Origin: an uncultured Eubacterium sp.
Lineage (GTDB): Bacteria > Bacillota > Clostridia > Lachnospirales > Lachnospiraceae
DNA length: 25,675 nt
Assembly (NCBI GenBank): GCA_934316845.1
Contig: CAKRDZ010000038.1
Span: 1-25,675 of the forward strand
Direction: 5' to 3'
A program made the position numbers and the translations under genes. Shown one piece after another: positions 16,243 through 24,477 of the stretch (its first letter is position 1; each line of letters begins with the position of its first letter). Below the pieces are notes generated by a model that was given only the letters and a program-made list of their open reading frames with translations, made no database searches and was not told the DNA's origin.

Positions 16243-16764
16243 ATGAAAACATTAATCGTCGTAGACATGCAAAATGATTTTATTGATGGATCACTTGGTA
16301 CGAAAGAAGCAGCTGCGATTGTACCTAAAGTGCAGGAAAAAATTTCCAATTACCGTAACAACGGTGACCGGATCATCTTTACACGGGATACACATTTTGA
16401 CAATTATCTGGAAACCCAGGAGGGAAAAAATCTTCCGGTTCCACACTGTATCAAAGGCACTGCGGGCTGGGAGATTACAGAAAAGCTGGACGTCCGCGCT
16501 ACCGATCTTATCATCGACAAGATTTCATTTGGATTTGACTGGGCCGGTGCCATCGCCCGGACACCCGGTCTGATTCAGGGTGATGCCGTTGAATTGGTGG
16601 GGTTGTGCACGGATATTTGTGTTATTTCCAATGCTCTTTCCCTAAAAACCGCATTGCCGGAGATTCCAATAAGTGTCGACGCTTCCTGCTGTGCAGGAGT
16701 CACCCCTGAGTCACATGCCAACGCCCTGGAAGCCATGAAAATGTGCCAGATTGAGATTATATAA
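16243..16764 (+). CDS. Isochorismatase-family cysteine hydrolase, probable nicotinamidase
   Basis: Probably deamidates nicotinamide to nicotinate in NAD salvage. The 173-residue protein has the family triad Asp8 (VVDMQNDF), Lys93 and Cys126 (LCTDICV), with a possible metal site from Asp49/His51 (RDTHFD) and His68 (PHCIKGTAGWE). The CIKGT-GWE segment is common in nicotinamidases, but substrate cannot be proved from motifs. ATG 16243 is preceded by AAAGGAGG. The PRPP synthetase gene just upstream supports a role in NAD metabolism. Confidence 0.85.
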   Translation: MKTLIVVDMQNDFIDGSLGTKEAAAIVPKVQEKISNYRNNGDRIIFTRDTHFDNYLETQEGKNLPVPHCIKGTAGWEITEKLDVRATDLIIDKISFGFDWAGAIARTPGLIQGDAVELVGLCTDICVISNALSLKTALPEIPISVDASCCAGVTPESHANALEAMKMCQIEII

Positions 16765-16799
16765 TAATGAATTTCTACCAAAAAGATTGGAGGATTATT

Positions 16800-17249
16800 A
16801 TGAAAAAATTAGCTGTTTCCCTTATTGCCCTCGTATTGGTCGCAATTGCCGCCTGTTCCTCGTTTTCTGACACCACTTGTACCGTTTCTGCGAAAGCGGA
16901 TCAGTCAGCCACTCTTATGAAACGATACAAGAAACTTGTAAAAAAATGTAAAAAGAAGTATCCGTGCGATGGCACCCAGTATGAAATGAACCGCGATGCG
17001 AGCAATCAATATTCGGCATGGGACAAAGAGCTGAATTATGTATATTCTAAAATATTCAAAAGTTTGTCTGCATCCCGCAAAAAAAAGTTAAAAAAATCAC
17101 AGATTTCATGGATCCGGAAAAAAGAAAAAGCTGCCAAAGCGAACGCGGCACAATGGAAAGGAGGCAGTGCAGAACCTATGATTTATTACCTTTCTCTTGC
17201 CTCATCCACGCAAGAACGCGTACGCTGGCTCATCCAAAATTACGCATAA
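16800..17249 (+). CDS. LprI-like (DUF1311) exported lipoprotein
   Basis: This is a 149-residue exported protein. Lys2-Lys3, a hydrophobic core and IAAC (Cys19) give a lipoprotein-type signal. The mature part has the DUF1311/LprI pattern: C-(D)GTQYEMN, an Asp before ELNYVYSKI, then KKSQISWIRKKEKA. In Mycobacterium LprI inhibits lysozyme; that role here is only a possibility. The mature protein is strongly basic. GGAGG lies 7 nt before ATG 16800. It starts 35 nt after the hydrolase gene and is followed by a terminator. Confidence 0.85.
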   Translation: MKKLAVSLIALVLVAIAACSSFSDTTCTVSAKADQSATLMKRYKKLVKKCKKKYPCDGTQYEMNRDASNQYSAWDKELNYVYSKIFKSLSASRKKKLKKSQISWIRKKEKAAKANAAQWKGGSAEPMIYYLSLASSTQERVRWLIQNYA

Positions 17250-17257
17250 TGAAAAAC

Positions 17258-17297
17258 AAATCGCTGCCTTAGTTTTTGTTACTAACGCAGCGATTTT
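17258..17297. terminator. Bidirectional terminator between convergent genes
   Basis: AAATCGCTGC (17258-17267) pairs with GCAGCGATTT (17287-17296), and TTAGT pairs with ACTAA inside after a C-C mismatch. T-rich sequence follows on both strands (strongest on the minus strand, GTTTTTC). It lies between the rightward lipoprotein gene and the leftward response regulator. Confidence 0.75.
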
Positions 17298-17313
17298 GAA
17301 TGAACAACTCTTA

Positions 17314-18099
17314 TCATGGAATCTCCCACTTGTCTTTCAACAAAACTTCTCGGATCTTGTCCAGAATTTTTGCCTCTTCCGGTGGTTTTAAAATATAGCC
17401 GGCGGGTCTTGTCGCTAATATCGAGTAAATGGCTTTCCGTTCGCCATTTCCGGTAAGAAAAATGACTGGAATTTTTTTCATTTTGTCATCCTTTTTCATT
17501 CGTTCGTAAGTTTCCTTGCCATTCATGCCCTCCATCTCATAATCCAGCAGTACGAGGTCGGGAAGTTCTTTCGCCATCATCTTCAGTGCCTGTTCCCCGG
17601 ATTTTGCCATGCTGATATCATAACTTCGTTCGAGCATCCCTTTCAATCTGCGAAGCATAACTCCGCTGTCATCCACAAGCAGTATTTTTTTCTTTCCATT
17701 TCCGGCTGCTGCCCCTATTTCCTGCGGCATTTTCCCCTGGTTTCTGCCTATTAAATCCTGGCAGGTTTCCCGTAATTTCTGCTTTGACACCGGGCGGATC
17801 AAAAGGTGAAACTGCCCGCTCTGATAATGTTTGCGGCACCTCCGCCAATCCTGCTCATTGGCAACACCAAGTATCGGACAACCCGGAACATTTTCGCAGA
17901 GCCAGGAAAAATTTTCCAGTTCTTCCTCCCCTGTCCCTAGTTCGCATAACAGCAAAAGCTGTGGTTTGATAACCTCTATCATTGTTTTTACATCTTCCTG
18001 TTTGAGAGGACACATATAGACTTGAAATATCTCCTGCAAACAGTCACGCAGTTTCTTTCTTACCTCTTCCGAATTACCGATGATCAATATATTCTTCAT
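17314..18099 (-). CDS. Response regulator with a degenerate N-terminal and an active C-terminal receiver
   Basis: This 261-residue signalling protein has no DNA-binding domain. The N-terminal half (about 1-125) has a receiver-like layout (NILIIGNSEEVRKKL, PQLLLLCELGT) but lacks the acidic pocket and phospho-Asp. The C-terminal half (about 136-261) is a full receiver: LLVDDSG, phospho-Asp in LVLLDYEMEGMNG, FLTGN and the conserved Lys in ILKPP. It ends shortly after the receiver, so it probably acts by protein contact or as a relay intermediate. ATG 18099 uses GGAGG inside the end of the kinase gene. The 26-nt overlap implies translational coupling and a shared pathway. Confidence 0.9.
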   Translation of the reverse strand: MKNILIIGNSEEVRKKLRDCLQEIFQVYMCPLKQEDVKTMIEVIKPQLLLLCELGTGEEELENFSWLCENVPGCPILGVANEQDWRRCRKHYQSGQFHLLIRPVSKQKLRETCQDLIGRNQGKMPQEIGAAAGNGKKKILLVDDSGVMLRRLKGMLERSYDISMAKSGEQALKMMAKELPDLVLLDYEMEGMNGKETYERMKKDDKMKKIPVIFLTGNGERKAIYSILATRPAGYILKPPEEAKILDKIREVLLKDKWEIP

Positions 18100-21000
18100 A
18101 TAATTCCTCCAATCTGTCACACCAGATAATGACATCGTTTTGTTCCAAATCCATAACCGCGGCGCACAATGCCGCCAACGCCTGCTGCATTTCTTCCGAC
18201 GGCAGAGAAACTTGATTTAATTGCTGCAGGATCTCGTCTGACCGGTCAACGTCCATCTGCTCCACCGCGCTCTTCATAATGCCCAGCAATGTCCGCATCG
18301 TCTCGCTTTCCAAAACATTTTTTTCTGCCGTCTCACCGTCCGCAAATAACGGAAGCAGACGGCTCTTCATTTTGCGCCATTCTTCGATAAAATGCGGCGT
18401 GATATCCCGCACGTTTTTTCCATTTTTTTCCTTTGCTGCAGATTCAAGCATCTCTGCCACTCCGGACAGCGACACGGCTCCTGCCATAGCTGCCGTCCCT
18501 TTCATCGAATGCACCTGCACACAATAAGTCCGAAATGCCTGCGCACTTTGCTCCGCTTCTTCCGGTAACCGGCACAATTGTTCATATATTTTTTCCAGTT
18601 TTTGCGCCTCCTGCTCCATCGTAACCGCAAACCGGCGAAGCGTATCTTGCCAGATTTTTTTATCTTTGCAGTACAGCCGGGCAAAGTCCCAATTGATTCC
18701 ATCTACTTCCGGAATCACTTCCTCTTCTTCTCTCTGCGTGCTGCCACTGCTGTCATTTACATTTTTTGGCAGTTTTACTTTTTCCGGCGGAAGCATCTCC
18801 ATTAACATTTTTTCTAATTTTTCCGGTTTGACCGGCTTGGCAAGAAAGTCGGCAAAACCCGCCTCCAAATACATTTCTCTTGCCCCCGTCACAGCATTTG
18901 CTGTCAAAGCGATAACCGGAACTTCTTTGCCGCCGTTTTCCCTGCGGCGCATTTCCTGCAGCGTTTCTATTCCATCCAATCCGGGCATCATATGATCTAA
19001 GAAGATCATATCGTATGTATTTTTTTCCACGCATTCGAGGCACTGTTCTCCACCGGACGCCTCTTCCACCTGCACTTTCGTTTCCTTTAGCAGCTGGACA
19101 AACACGCGCCGGTTTACAGCATTGTCATCCACCAGCAAAACCCGTGCCTCCGGCGCTGTAAACATGGTCTGATATTCATACTGCGCTGCGCGGCCGGCAA
19201 TTCTTTTTCCAATATTTCCCACCGGTTCCGGATTGATCACAGCCTGTTTCAATCGAAAAGAAAATAAGGAGCCTTTTCCATACTCACTTTCCACTTCCAA
19301 TTGGCTTCCCATCATTTCAAGAAGCTGCGTTGTGATGCTCATCCCCAAACCGGTTCCTTCAATCTTCCGGTTTCGCTTTTCGTCAAGCCGTTCAAATGCC
19401 GTAAACAACTGCTCCAGATCTTCTTCCCGGATTCCAATCCCGGTATCACGCACACGAAATATTAATTCGATCGTATCATCCGCTTCCTGCGAAGTTTCCT
19501 CAAAGGCCACTTCCCATGTGACACTTCCCTGCTCCGTATATTTGACCGCATTACTCAGCAAATTTACAAGGATCTGGCGAATCCGCACATCATCGCCAAA
19601 AAGACGGCACGGAATCCGCTCATCCACATGAAGCACAAACTCCAGATTTTTATCCTGCGCTTTCATTTTCATCATATTCACAATGTCGAAAATCAGACTG
19701 CTGACATCATATTCCACAGGAAGAATTTCCAATTTCCCGGATTCGATCTTAGAAATATCCAGAATATCATTAATCAAAGCCAATAATGTCTGACCGGCAT
19801 TTCTTATATCCAACGCATATTCCCGGATCCTTTCCTCCCCGCTCTCGCGCAGGATCATCTCGTCCATTCCGAGTACCGCGTGGATCGGCGTCCGGATCTC
19901 ATGCGACATATTGGCAAGGAACCGCCCTTTTGCCTCGCTTGCCGACATTGCCTGCTGTTTTTCCCGATCCATCATCACAATTTCCTGAATCGTATTGATC
20001 GTCGAACACAGCAGCAGGATAATTAATCCCAGCGCCAGAATAACTCCATTGAATAAATTGGACCGCTGAAAATAGAAAAATATCTGAAATACCGCTGCGA
20101 GACAAGCACTGAAAATTCCAATGGCAACAAACGTATACTCCCGCATCCGTTTCTTTTTAATGTCCAGGAAAATAGTAATAAAAATCCAGAAAATACATAC
20201 CACGCAGAACGCAGATATATATCCGATGGTATCCGTATAATCGCAAATGCCTGTCATATGTAATCCGGCACAGACAACAAAATTAAGCATGACAATTTTT
20301 TCCAGTGTATCATACCCTCTCTCATATCTTCCGTTCTGAATGGCATTCATATAAAAAAGATAAGGCAGGGCAAGCAGCATGATCATCAGAAACGTCATAT
20401 CGTTTACAAGCGATATATTCGGAAACATCAACTGCCGAAATACCGAGTTCGTGATAAGCCACATCGCCGCAATCAAGATACCAAAACCGAGATATTCAAG
20501 CGGCATTCTCTTATGATAGCACAGTCGGAATGCAACGCTTGCTCCGATGGCAATAATACTCAAAACCAATGTAATAAATGCCACAATCAGTTCCATGCCG
20601 AAACTCTTAAATAATTTGTTCCATACCCCCATCGGCGTACCGATGTACACTTCGTAAAATATACCGGAATACGACGAATCCGTCTGCGTCTCCACACGCA
20701 TCGTCTTTCCTTCATCTTCCACACCGAGTTCCACAAAGACATAAACGACCGCACTCATTTTTCCAAAAATACGGTTTTCCTTTGTAGAATACTGCTGTCT
20801 TAATTTTCCATCCACATAAAAGCGCATATCCTGCTTGGCACTCCGGAAGCACAAATACTGTCCGGCTTTTATTTTCTCCGGCAAAACCGTCTGTAACGTC
20901 ACCACTTCGTTTCTTTCCGCGGCACATTCTCCCGGTATTTCTACCGTTTCGTACGTTCCATCCTGCCAGACACGTTCCCATTTGCCAGAGTAGGTCTTAC

Positions 21001-21124
21001 AGCTGCTTTTTATCTTTGGCCGATCGGAAGGAAGCCATATTTCACCCAAAATAAATCCGGCAAAAATAACTACAATTAACAGTAATGAAATTTTTGCTAT
21101 CCGATTCGGCTTTTGTTGATTCAT
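18074..21124 (-). CDS. Hybrid sensor histidine kinase (7TM sensor, HK, receiver, Hpt)
   Basis: This 1016-residue membrane phosphorelay protein has a first membrane segment (about 10-30), an extracellular beta-rich sensor region (about 35-170), a block of about seven membrane helices (about 175-380) resembling 7TMR-DISM sensors, and a HisKA domain with MSHEIRTPIH (phospho-His near 407). The ATPase motifs are VNLLSNAVKYT (about 518), DTGIGI (about 561) and GTGLGMS (about 595). A receiver with LVDDNAVNRR and phospho-Asp in FLDHMMPG (about 708) and an Hpt domain with HSMKGTAAMA (about 871) follow. The full His-Asp-His relay therefore sits in one chain, and the overlapping response regulator is the obvious final acceptor. 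ATG 21124 has GGAGG 9 nt upstream; an in-frame ATG at 21151 is an alternative. The ligand is unknown. Confidence 0.94.
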   Translation of the reverse strand: MNQQKPNRIAKISLLLIVVIFAGFILGEIWLPSDRPKIKSSCKTYSGKWERVWQDGTYETVEIPGECAAERNEVVTLQTVLPEKIKAGQYLCFRSAKQDMRFYVDGKLRQQYSTKENRIFGKMSAVVYVFVELGVEDEGKTMRVETQTDSSYSGIFYEVYIGTPMGVWNKLFKSFGMELIVAFITLVLSIIAIGASVAFRLCYHKRMPLEYLGFGILIAAMWLITNSVFRQLMFPNISLVNDMTFLMIMLLALPYLFYMNAIQNGRYERGYDTLEKIVMLNFVVCAGLHMTGICDYTDTIGYISAFCVVCIFWIFITIFLDIKKKRMREYTFVAIGIFSACLAAVFQIFFYFQRSNLFNGVILALGLIILLLCSTINTIQEIVMMDREKQQAMSASEAKGRFLANMSHEIRTPIHAVLGMDEMILRESGEERIREYALDIRNAGQTLLALINDILDISKIESGKLEILPVEYDVSSLIFDIVNMMKMKAQDKNLEFVLHVDERIPCRLFGDDVRIRQILVNLLSNAVKYTEQGSVTWEVAFEETSQEADDTIELIFRVRDTGIGIREEDLEQLFTAFERLDEKRNRKIEGTGLGMSITTQLLEMMGSQLEVESEYGKGSLFSFRLKQAVINPEPVGNIGKRIAGRAAQYEYQTMFTAPEARVLLVDDNAVNRRVFVQLLKETKVQVEEASGGEQCLECVEKNTYDMIFLDHMMPGLDGIETLQEMRRRENGGKEVPVIALTANAVTGAREMYLEAGFADFLAKPVKPEKLEKMLMEMLPPEKVKLPKNVNDSSGSTQREEEEVIPEVDGINWDFARLYCKDKKIWQDTLRRFAVTMEQEAQKLEKIYEQLCRLPEEAEQSAQAFRTYCVQVHSMKGTAAMAGAVSLSGVAEMLESAAKEKNGKNVRDITPHFIEEWRKMKSRLLPLFADGETAEKNVLESETMRTLLGIMKSAVEQMDVDRSDEILQQLNQVSLPSEEMQQALAALCAAVMDLEQNDVIIWCDRLEELYEEYIDHR

Positions 21125-21221
21125 CCATTTCTCCCTCCGTGCATGACTCATTTTCTCTTCTAAATATTATGATACTTTAAGTCGCAAAAAAGTTCCCGGA
21201 ATTATGAAAAAATGTCAAATT

Positions 21222-22898
21222 CTATTGTGCATTGGCAAATTCAAGTCCGCTCATCCGGAACAGGCACATAAGCACATCCACCCGCCGGATCTGTTCAAAA
21301 TCTCCCTGTCTGAAACTTTCTCCGTGCCCTGCCTGGGAAAGTATGCGGTCAACATCTTCTTTCAGATCGCCCCTGTCTTCGATTTCCAAAACCTTTCCTG
21401 CCACTTTCGCCAGCAGATTCAATTGCGCCTGCGAAAACGGATTTCCCGTGTTGGTAAGTTCTGACACATAGTCGTCAAAAAATACTGCCGACCGGTCTTT
21501 TGTACAGACACCTTGAAACAAGATTTCTTTGTCAAATTTTGTCACTATCTTTCTGAAATACGTCCAATCCGCCAATGTCGATTTACTCGTATCCGCAAAT
21601 TCAAATTTCTTTATCTTTTCTGTTATGTCTGACGCTTTGAAATGATCCATCAAGATCACGCTATCTGCATATCCAAAATACTGGCTCGTTCCGCCGATCA
21701 CCAGAACCAAAGACACTCCCATCCGGGTTGAAATTTCCTGTATCCGGTCAGTAAAAGGTATGATCGGCTCCCTCTCTATTATGTCACGCATCACCTCGTC
21801 ACGGTGCATAAAATTAGCGGCAGATCTATCCTCATCTACCAGAAGCACTTTGCTTTCTGCGTACAATGCCTCGATAATATTTACTGCCTGCGACGTACTT
21901 CCGCTCGTATGCTGCGCGCTGAATTGCTGCAGGCTGCTGCCATTTACTTCTTCCTGAAAAAACGGAGAAATGTCCAGATTATTTACAGGCCTTCCATCCT
22001 CTGCGCAAACTTTTACGGCGCTCTCGTCCGTTATGACATACTCCCGTCCGTCTCCACTAACATGATTGTAAATCCCGGATTGAATGGCTTCCAACAGCGT
22101 CGTTTTTCCCGAATACGCGCCGCCTGTCACCGCCGTAATTCCACGGTTTATAAGCATTCCCGTGACGGTTTCGTTCTCACCTAATTTAAGAACCTCCCGC
22201 ATCCCCTCCGGCGAGTAAAAAGGAGTGGCATTTTCTTCTATTTTTCCTTCGCTGTCTCTCGGAAAAATGCTTCCATCCCATATAAAACAGACGGCTTTCC
22301 TCTCCTTTAAAATTTCCCGGATCTTCAACTGGTTGACATATACTTTTCTTCCCTCTTCATAGGGATTGAGATTAAAATTTTCCATCCATTGATCCAGCTC
22401 TTTCAACAGATCCGTAATCATCCGCAGCGCTTTCTTTCCTGCCACCGCATTCAGACCATTCAACGGCATCTTACAATGACATTTCACATAGACATAGTCC
22501 TCCTGCAGATAAGAACACGTCCTCTTTACGATCCTGCTGTCACATTCCTGTATGTACAGCTTCGCCTGCACATATTCTTTCTGCGAATCCTCTATCACAT
22601 TATCCCGTTCAAACAATTTAATAACAGCCGCGATCTCCCGAAAGAAATAATCCTCCACATACGTTTCAACGCCACCTAAATCCCTGCTGTCTATCCCTAA
22701 TTTATCAATCGGAATTCCTATATTCATAGTCAGCAGTTCCGGTGTCTTATAATTTACAAAGTCAAAAAATAAAACAATGTCATTATAGTAACAATATTTG
22801 TCCCCGCACAATCTCTGGTATAAACTTTTTCTGGCACCATTGATCCCCTCCGGTGTACTTTTTTTCAAAACCTTTTTTAAATCGTTAATTTTATTCAT
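21222..22898 (-). CDS. ABC-class ATPase domain protein (COG3044 type)
   Basis: This is a 558-residue cytoplasmic ATPase of the conserved ABC-class ATPase family, whose function in bacteria is poorly known. Landmarks: VTGGAYSGKTTLLEAI (Walker A near 263), YNHVSGDGREYVITD, VCAEDGRPVNNLDISPF, the signature-like SGSTSQAVNIIEAL, LLVDEDRSAANFM (Walker B near 356), PFTDRIQEI and VLVIGGTSQYFGYADSVI. No membrane helices are visible and no permease is nearby, so it is not a transporter component. ATG 22898 has AAGGA 9 nt upstream and also overlaps the stop of an 11-codon mini-cistron. It lies between a Nudix gene and the hybrid kinase gene, all leftward. Confidence 0.88.
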   Translation of the reverse strand: MNKINDLKKVLKKSTPEGINGARKSLYQRLCGDKYCYYNDIVLFFDFVNYKTPELLTMNIGIPIDKLGIDSRDLGGVETYVEDYFFREIAAVIKLFERDNVIEDSQKEYVQAKLYIQECDSRIVKRTCSYLQEDYVYVKCHCKMPLNGLNAVAGKKALRMITDLLKELDQWMENFNLNPYEEGRKVYVNQLKIREILKERKAVCFIWDGSIFPRDSEGKIEENATPFYSPEGMREVLKLGENETVTGMLINRGITAVTGGAYSGKTTLLEAIQSGIYNHVSGDGREYVITDESAVKVCAEDGRPVNNLDISPFFQEEVNGSSLQQFSAQHTSGSTSQAVNIIEALYAESKVLLVDEDRSAANFMHRDEVMRDIIEREPIIPFTDRIQEISTRMGVSLVLVIGGTSQYFGYADSVILMDHFKASDITEKIKKFEFADTSKSTLADWTYFRKIVTKFDKEILFQGVCTKDRSAVFFDDYVSELTNTGNPFSQAQLNLLAKVAGKVLEIEDRGDLKEDVDRILSQAGHGESFRQGDFEQIRRVDVLMCLFRMSGLEFANAQ

Positions 22899-22926
22899 TT
22901 AACACGTCCTTTACTATTTTCTTCAT
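22891..22926 (-). CDS. 11-codon mini-cistron coupled to the ABC-class ATPase gene
   Basis: ATG 22926 follows an excellent site (GAGGAG, 7 nt away) and encodes MKKIVKDVLNE before TAA at 22891-22893. The stop overlaps the ATPase start (ATGAATAA) in another frame. The ribosome binding site is better than that of the ATPase gene itself, suggesting reinitiation. It could also be the relic of a longer gene start. Confidence 0.4.
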   Translation of the reverse strand: MKKIVKDVLNE

Positions 22927-22970
22927 AAACCTTCTCCTCTTGTGACTTTGTTATATCTATTTCCAATTTT

Positions 22971-23450
22971 TCATAAGTGATTTTTTCGCATTAGCATTTC
23001 TATCATCTTTGTATCAACCGGATCAACATATATACTCGGATCGCCAAAATCCCACAGCCGAATGCCCAGCATTTCATCATTTTCCCACGGAACAAATTCG
23101 GTTAATGACTCTGCCTCCCCCTTATATACCGCACGAAACCGGTATTCTTTTTTCGTCTTATCATAAATTTTAAACAAGCCGCAAAACGTAAGTTCATCTA
23201 CAATTTGATGCGTCTCCTCGTACAATTCTCTTCTTGCTGCTTCCATCGCCGATTCGCCGGATTCTATTTTTCCAGCCGGAAATTCCCATTGCTCACGGTA
23301 ACTATTATACCCTATCAGAAACTTTCCCTGAACTTCTATGATGGCATAAGCACTTGTCGGCGTAATATTTCTATTTTGGTAAAGTTCATCTTCTTGAATA
23401 TCATAATATTCGATAATTTCTATGTCACTGGTATTTTCGCCTTTCTTCAT
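22971..23450 (-). CDS. Nudix hydrolase
   Basis: This 159-residue protein has a complete Nudix box, GKIESGESAMEAARRELYEE (G-x5-E-x7-RE-x2-EE pattern), preceded by QWEFPAG. It hydrolyses a nucleoside diphosphate linked to another group. The WEFPAGKIE and strand layout resemble ADP-ribose pyrophosphatases, but the substrate cannot be fixed. ATG 23450 has AAAGGA about 8 nt upstream. It starts the leftward stretch leading to the ABC-class ATPase, 44 nt from the mini-cistron. Confidence 0.88.
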   Translation of the reverse strand: MKKGENTSDIEIIEYYDIQEDELYQNRNITPTSAYAIIEVQGKFLIGYNSYREQWEFPAGKIESGESAMEAARRELYEETHQIVDELTFCGLFKIYDKTKKEYRFRAVYKGEAESLTEFVPWENDEMLGIRLWDFGDPSIYVDPVDTKMIEMLMRKNHL

Positions 23451-23541
23451 TAATCGTCCTTTCTTTTCCAGATTTTTACATTTTCAAGTCCTATCCGGAC
23501 ATTTTCGTATATGATTTTTACAAGATCAAAAAATACATCTT

Positions 23542-23856
23542 CTATAATATCTTATTTTCATAATCTTGCAAAAAATGATAAATGCGGTCGACATACGCTG
23601 TTTTATCCTCCACACGAAACAACATAAAATATTTGTGATTCAAAAAATTAATCCGTTTATATCCTCTATCTTTTAATCTCGTATTATCACAGAATTTCAG
23701 ATTTCCCGCTACCAAAGAAAGTTTATCAATCGTTTTGTCGTAATCGTCAAGCAAATTGACAGCTGCTTGCATATTACATTTTTCTAACGTCAAATAAGAT
23801 ACATACTTCTCTAAATCGTCTTTCGCGTCTTGAGATACAACAACCCTATAATCCAT
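23542..23856 (-). CDS. RelE/ParE-family toxin
   Basis: This 104-residue small basic protein has the RelE/ParE layout: MDYRVVVSQDAKDDLEKYVSYL, a helical middle, RLKDRGYKRINF and the typical YFMLFRVEDKTAYVDRIYH. Family members either cut mRNA on the ribosome (RelE) or poison gyrase (ParE); I cannot tell which. The start overlaps the upstream antitoxin gene by 11 nt, the standard antitoxin-first arrangement. Confidence 0.85.
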   Translation of the reverse strand: MDYRVVVSQDAKDDLEKYVSYLTLEKCNMQAAVNLLDDYDKTIDKLSLVAGNLKFCDNTRLKDRGYKRINFLNHKYFMLFRVEDKTAYVDRIYHFLQDYENKIL

Positions 23857-24085
23857 ACTTTTCCCTCAACTCACTTGAAACTTCTTTTGCATCCGTAACC
23901 ATTCCCGCCTCTGCATGTTCCCTTGCAATATCAAGTTCTTGAATAATTTCATCTTCTGTTTTCGGTTGAAAAGGATTGTTACCGGTTCTATTTATAAAAA
24001 ATCTCTTCGTTACTTCGTATATCGCATTGATTTCTTCTTCCGGCAATGTCTCTAACATAGATACTGTTGCTTCTAATGTACTCAT
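23846..24085 (-). CDS. Antitoxin of the RelE/ParE-type pair
   Basis: This 79-residue acidic protein begins MSTLEATVSMLETLPEEE and ends with EIIQELDIAREHAEAGMVTDAKEV, a helical pattern common in antitoxins paired with RelE-type toxins. The C-terminal part probably wraps the toxin, and the N-terminal part may bind the operon promoter. ATG 24085 is preferred: AAGGAG lies about 10 nt upstream, whereas the in-frame GTG at 24094 is too close to it. The stop overlaps the toxin start. Confidence 0.78.
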   Translation of the reverse strand: MSTLEATVSMLETLPEEEINAIYEVTKRFFINRTGNNPFQPKTEDEIIQELDIAREHAEAGMVTDAKEVSSELREKYGL

Positions 24086-24109
24086 ACTCTTCACGCTCCT
24101 TTTTTCTTA

Positions 24110-24138
24110 ATTATAACAAACAATCAAAATCATGTCAC
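24110..24138 (-). promoter_or_regulatory. Promoter of the toxin-antitoxin operon
   Basis: On the minus strand, GTGACA (24133-24138) and a perfect TATAAT (24110-24115) are separated by 17 bp. The transcript would start about 20 nt before the antitoxin ATG. Such operons are usually autorepressed, though no clear operator palindrome is visible. Confidence 0.72.
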
Positions 24139-24207
24139 TATTTTATTTCCCATCAACCTGAAACAAAGTTTTTTTGCTCTGCATTTCATTGATTCTTCCT
24201 CTCCCCT

Positions 24208-24366
24208 TCACATCAGCGCGCCAAAATTATTTACCCAAATATCAATGGCATGACTGACAAAAAGACCAATGGCTGCAAAAAAAAGCAGTATTTTTATCAA
24301 ATTCCAATTTTTGTCTCTTGCCATGGCAGCCAAGACCAACAAGAGGATTGCTATAATCGATTTCAC
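24208..24366 (-). CDS. Small (52-residue) two-helix membrane protein
   Basis: GTG 24366 follows GGGAGGG at 6 nt and opens a 52-codon frame. It begins MKSIIAILLLVLAAMA, then a short charged part (RDKNWN), then IKILLFFAAIGLFVSHAIDI and a short tail ending at TGA. Two membrane-spanning helices are likely. A well-spaced promoter lies about 70 bp upstream. I do not recognise a family. It resembles small hydrophobic holin-like or regulatory membrane peptides only in size and shape. Confidence 0.55.
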   Translation of the reverse strand: MKSIIAILLLVLAAMARDKNWNLIKILLFFAAIGLFVSHAIDIWVNNFGALM

Positions 24367-24428
24367 ATCGCCCTCCCTGTTTATGTTTTTCTATCCTCTA
24401 CCAATTTTTGGTTTTCTTCTTGTTTTAC

Positions 24429-24457
24429 AGTATAACATACCCGCTTCACAGGTTCAA
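24429..24457 (-). promoter_or_regulatory. Promoter of the small membrane protein gene
   Basis: On the minus strand, TTGAAC (24452-24457) and TATACT (24429-24434) are separated by 17 bp. It lies just downstream of the second Nudix gene and reads towards GTG 24366. Confidence 0.6.
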
Positions 24458-24477
24458 GCAGCAAAGAATAACTTCCG

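Noticed and set aside
21152..21221. Terminator between the ABC-class ATPase and the kinase gene (TTCCGGGAAC then six T residues on the minus strand)
   Set aside because: The stem is only about 4 bp, too weak to call.
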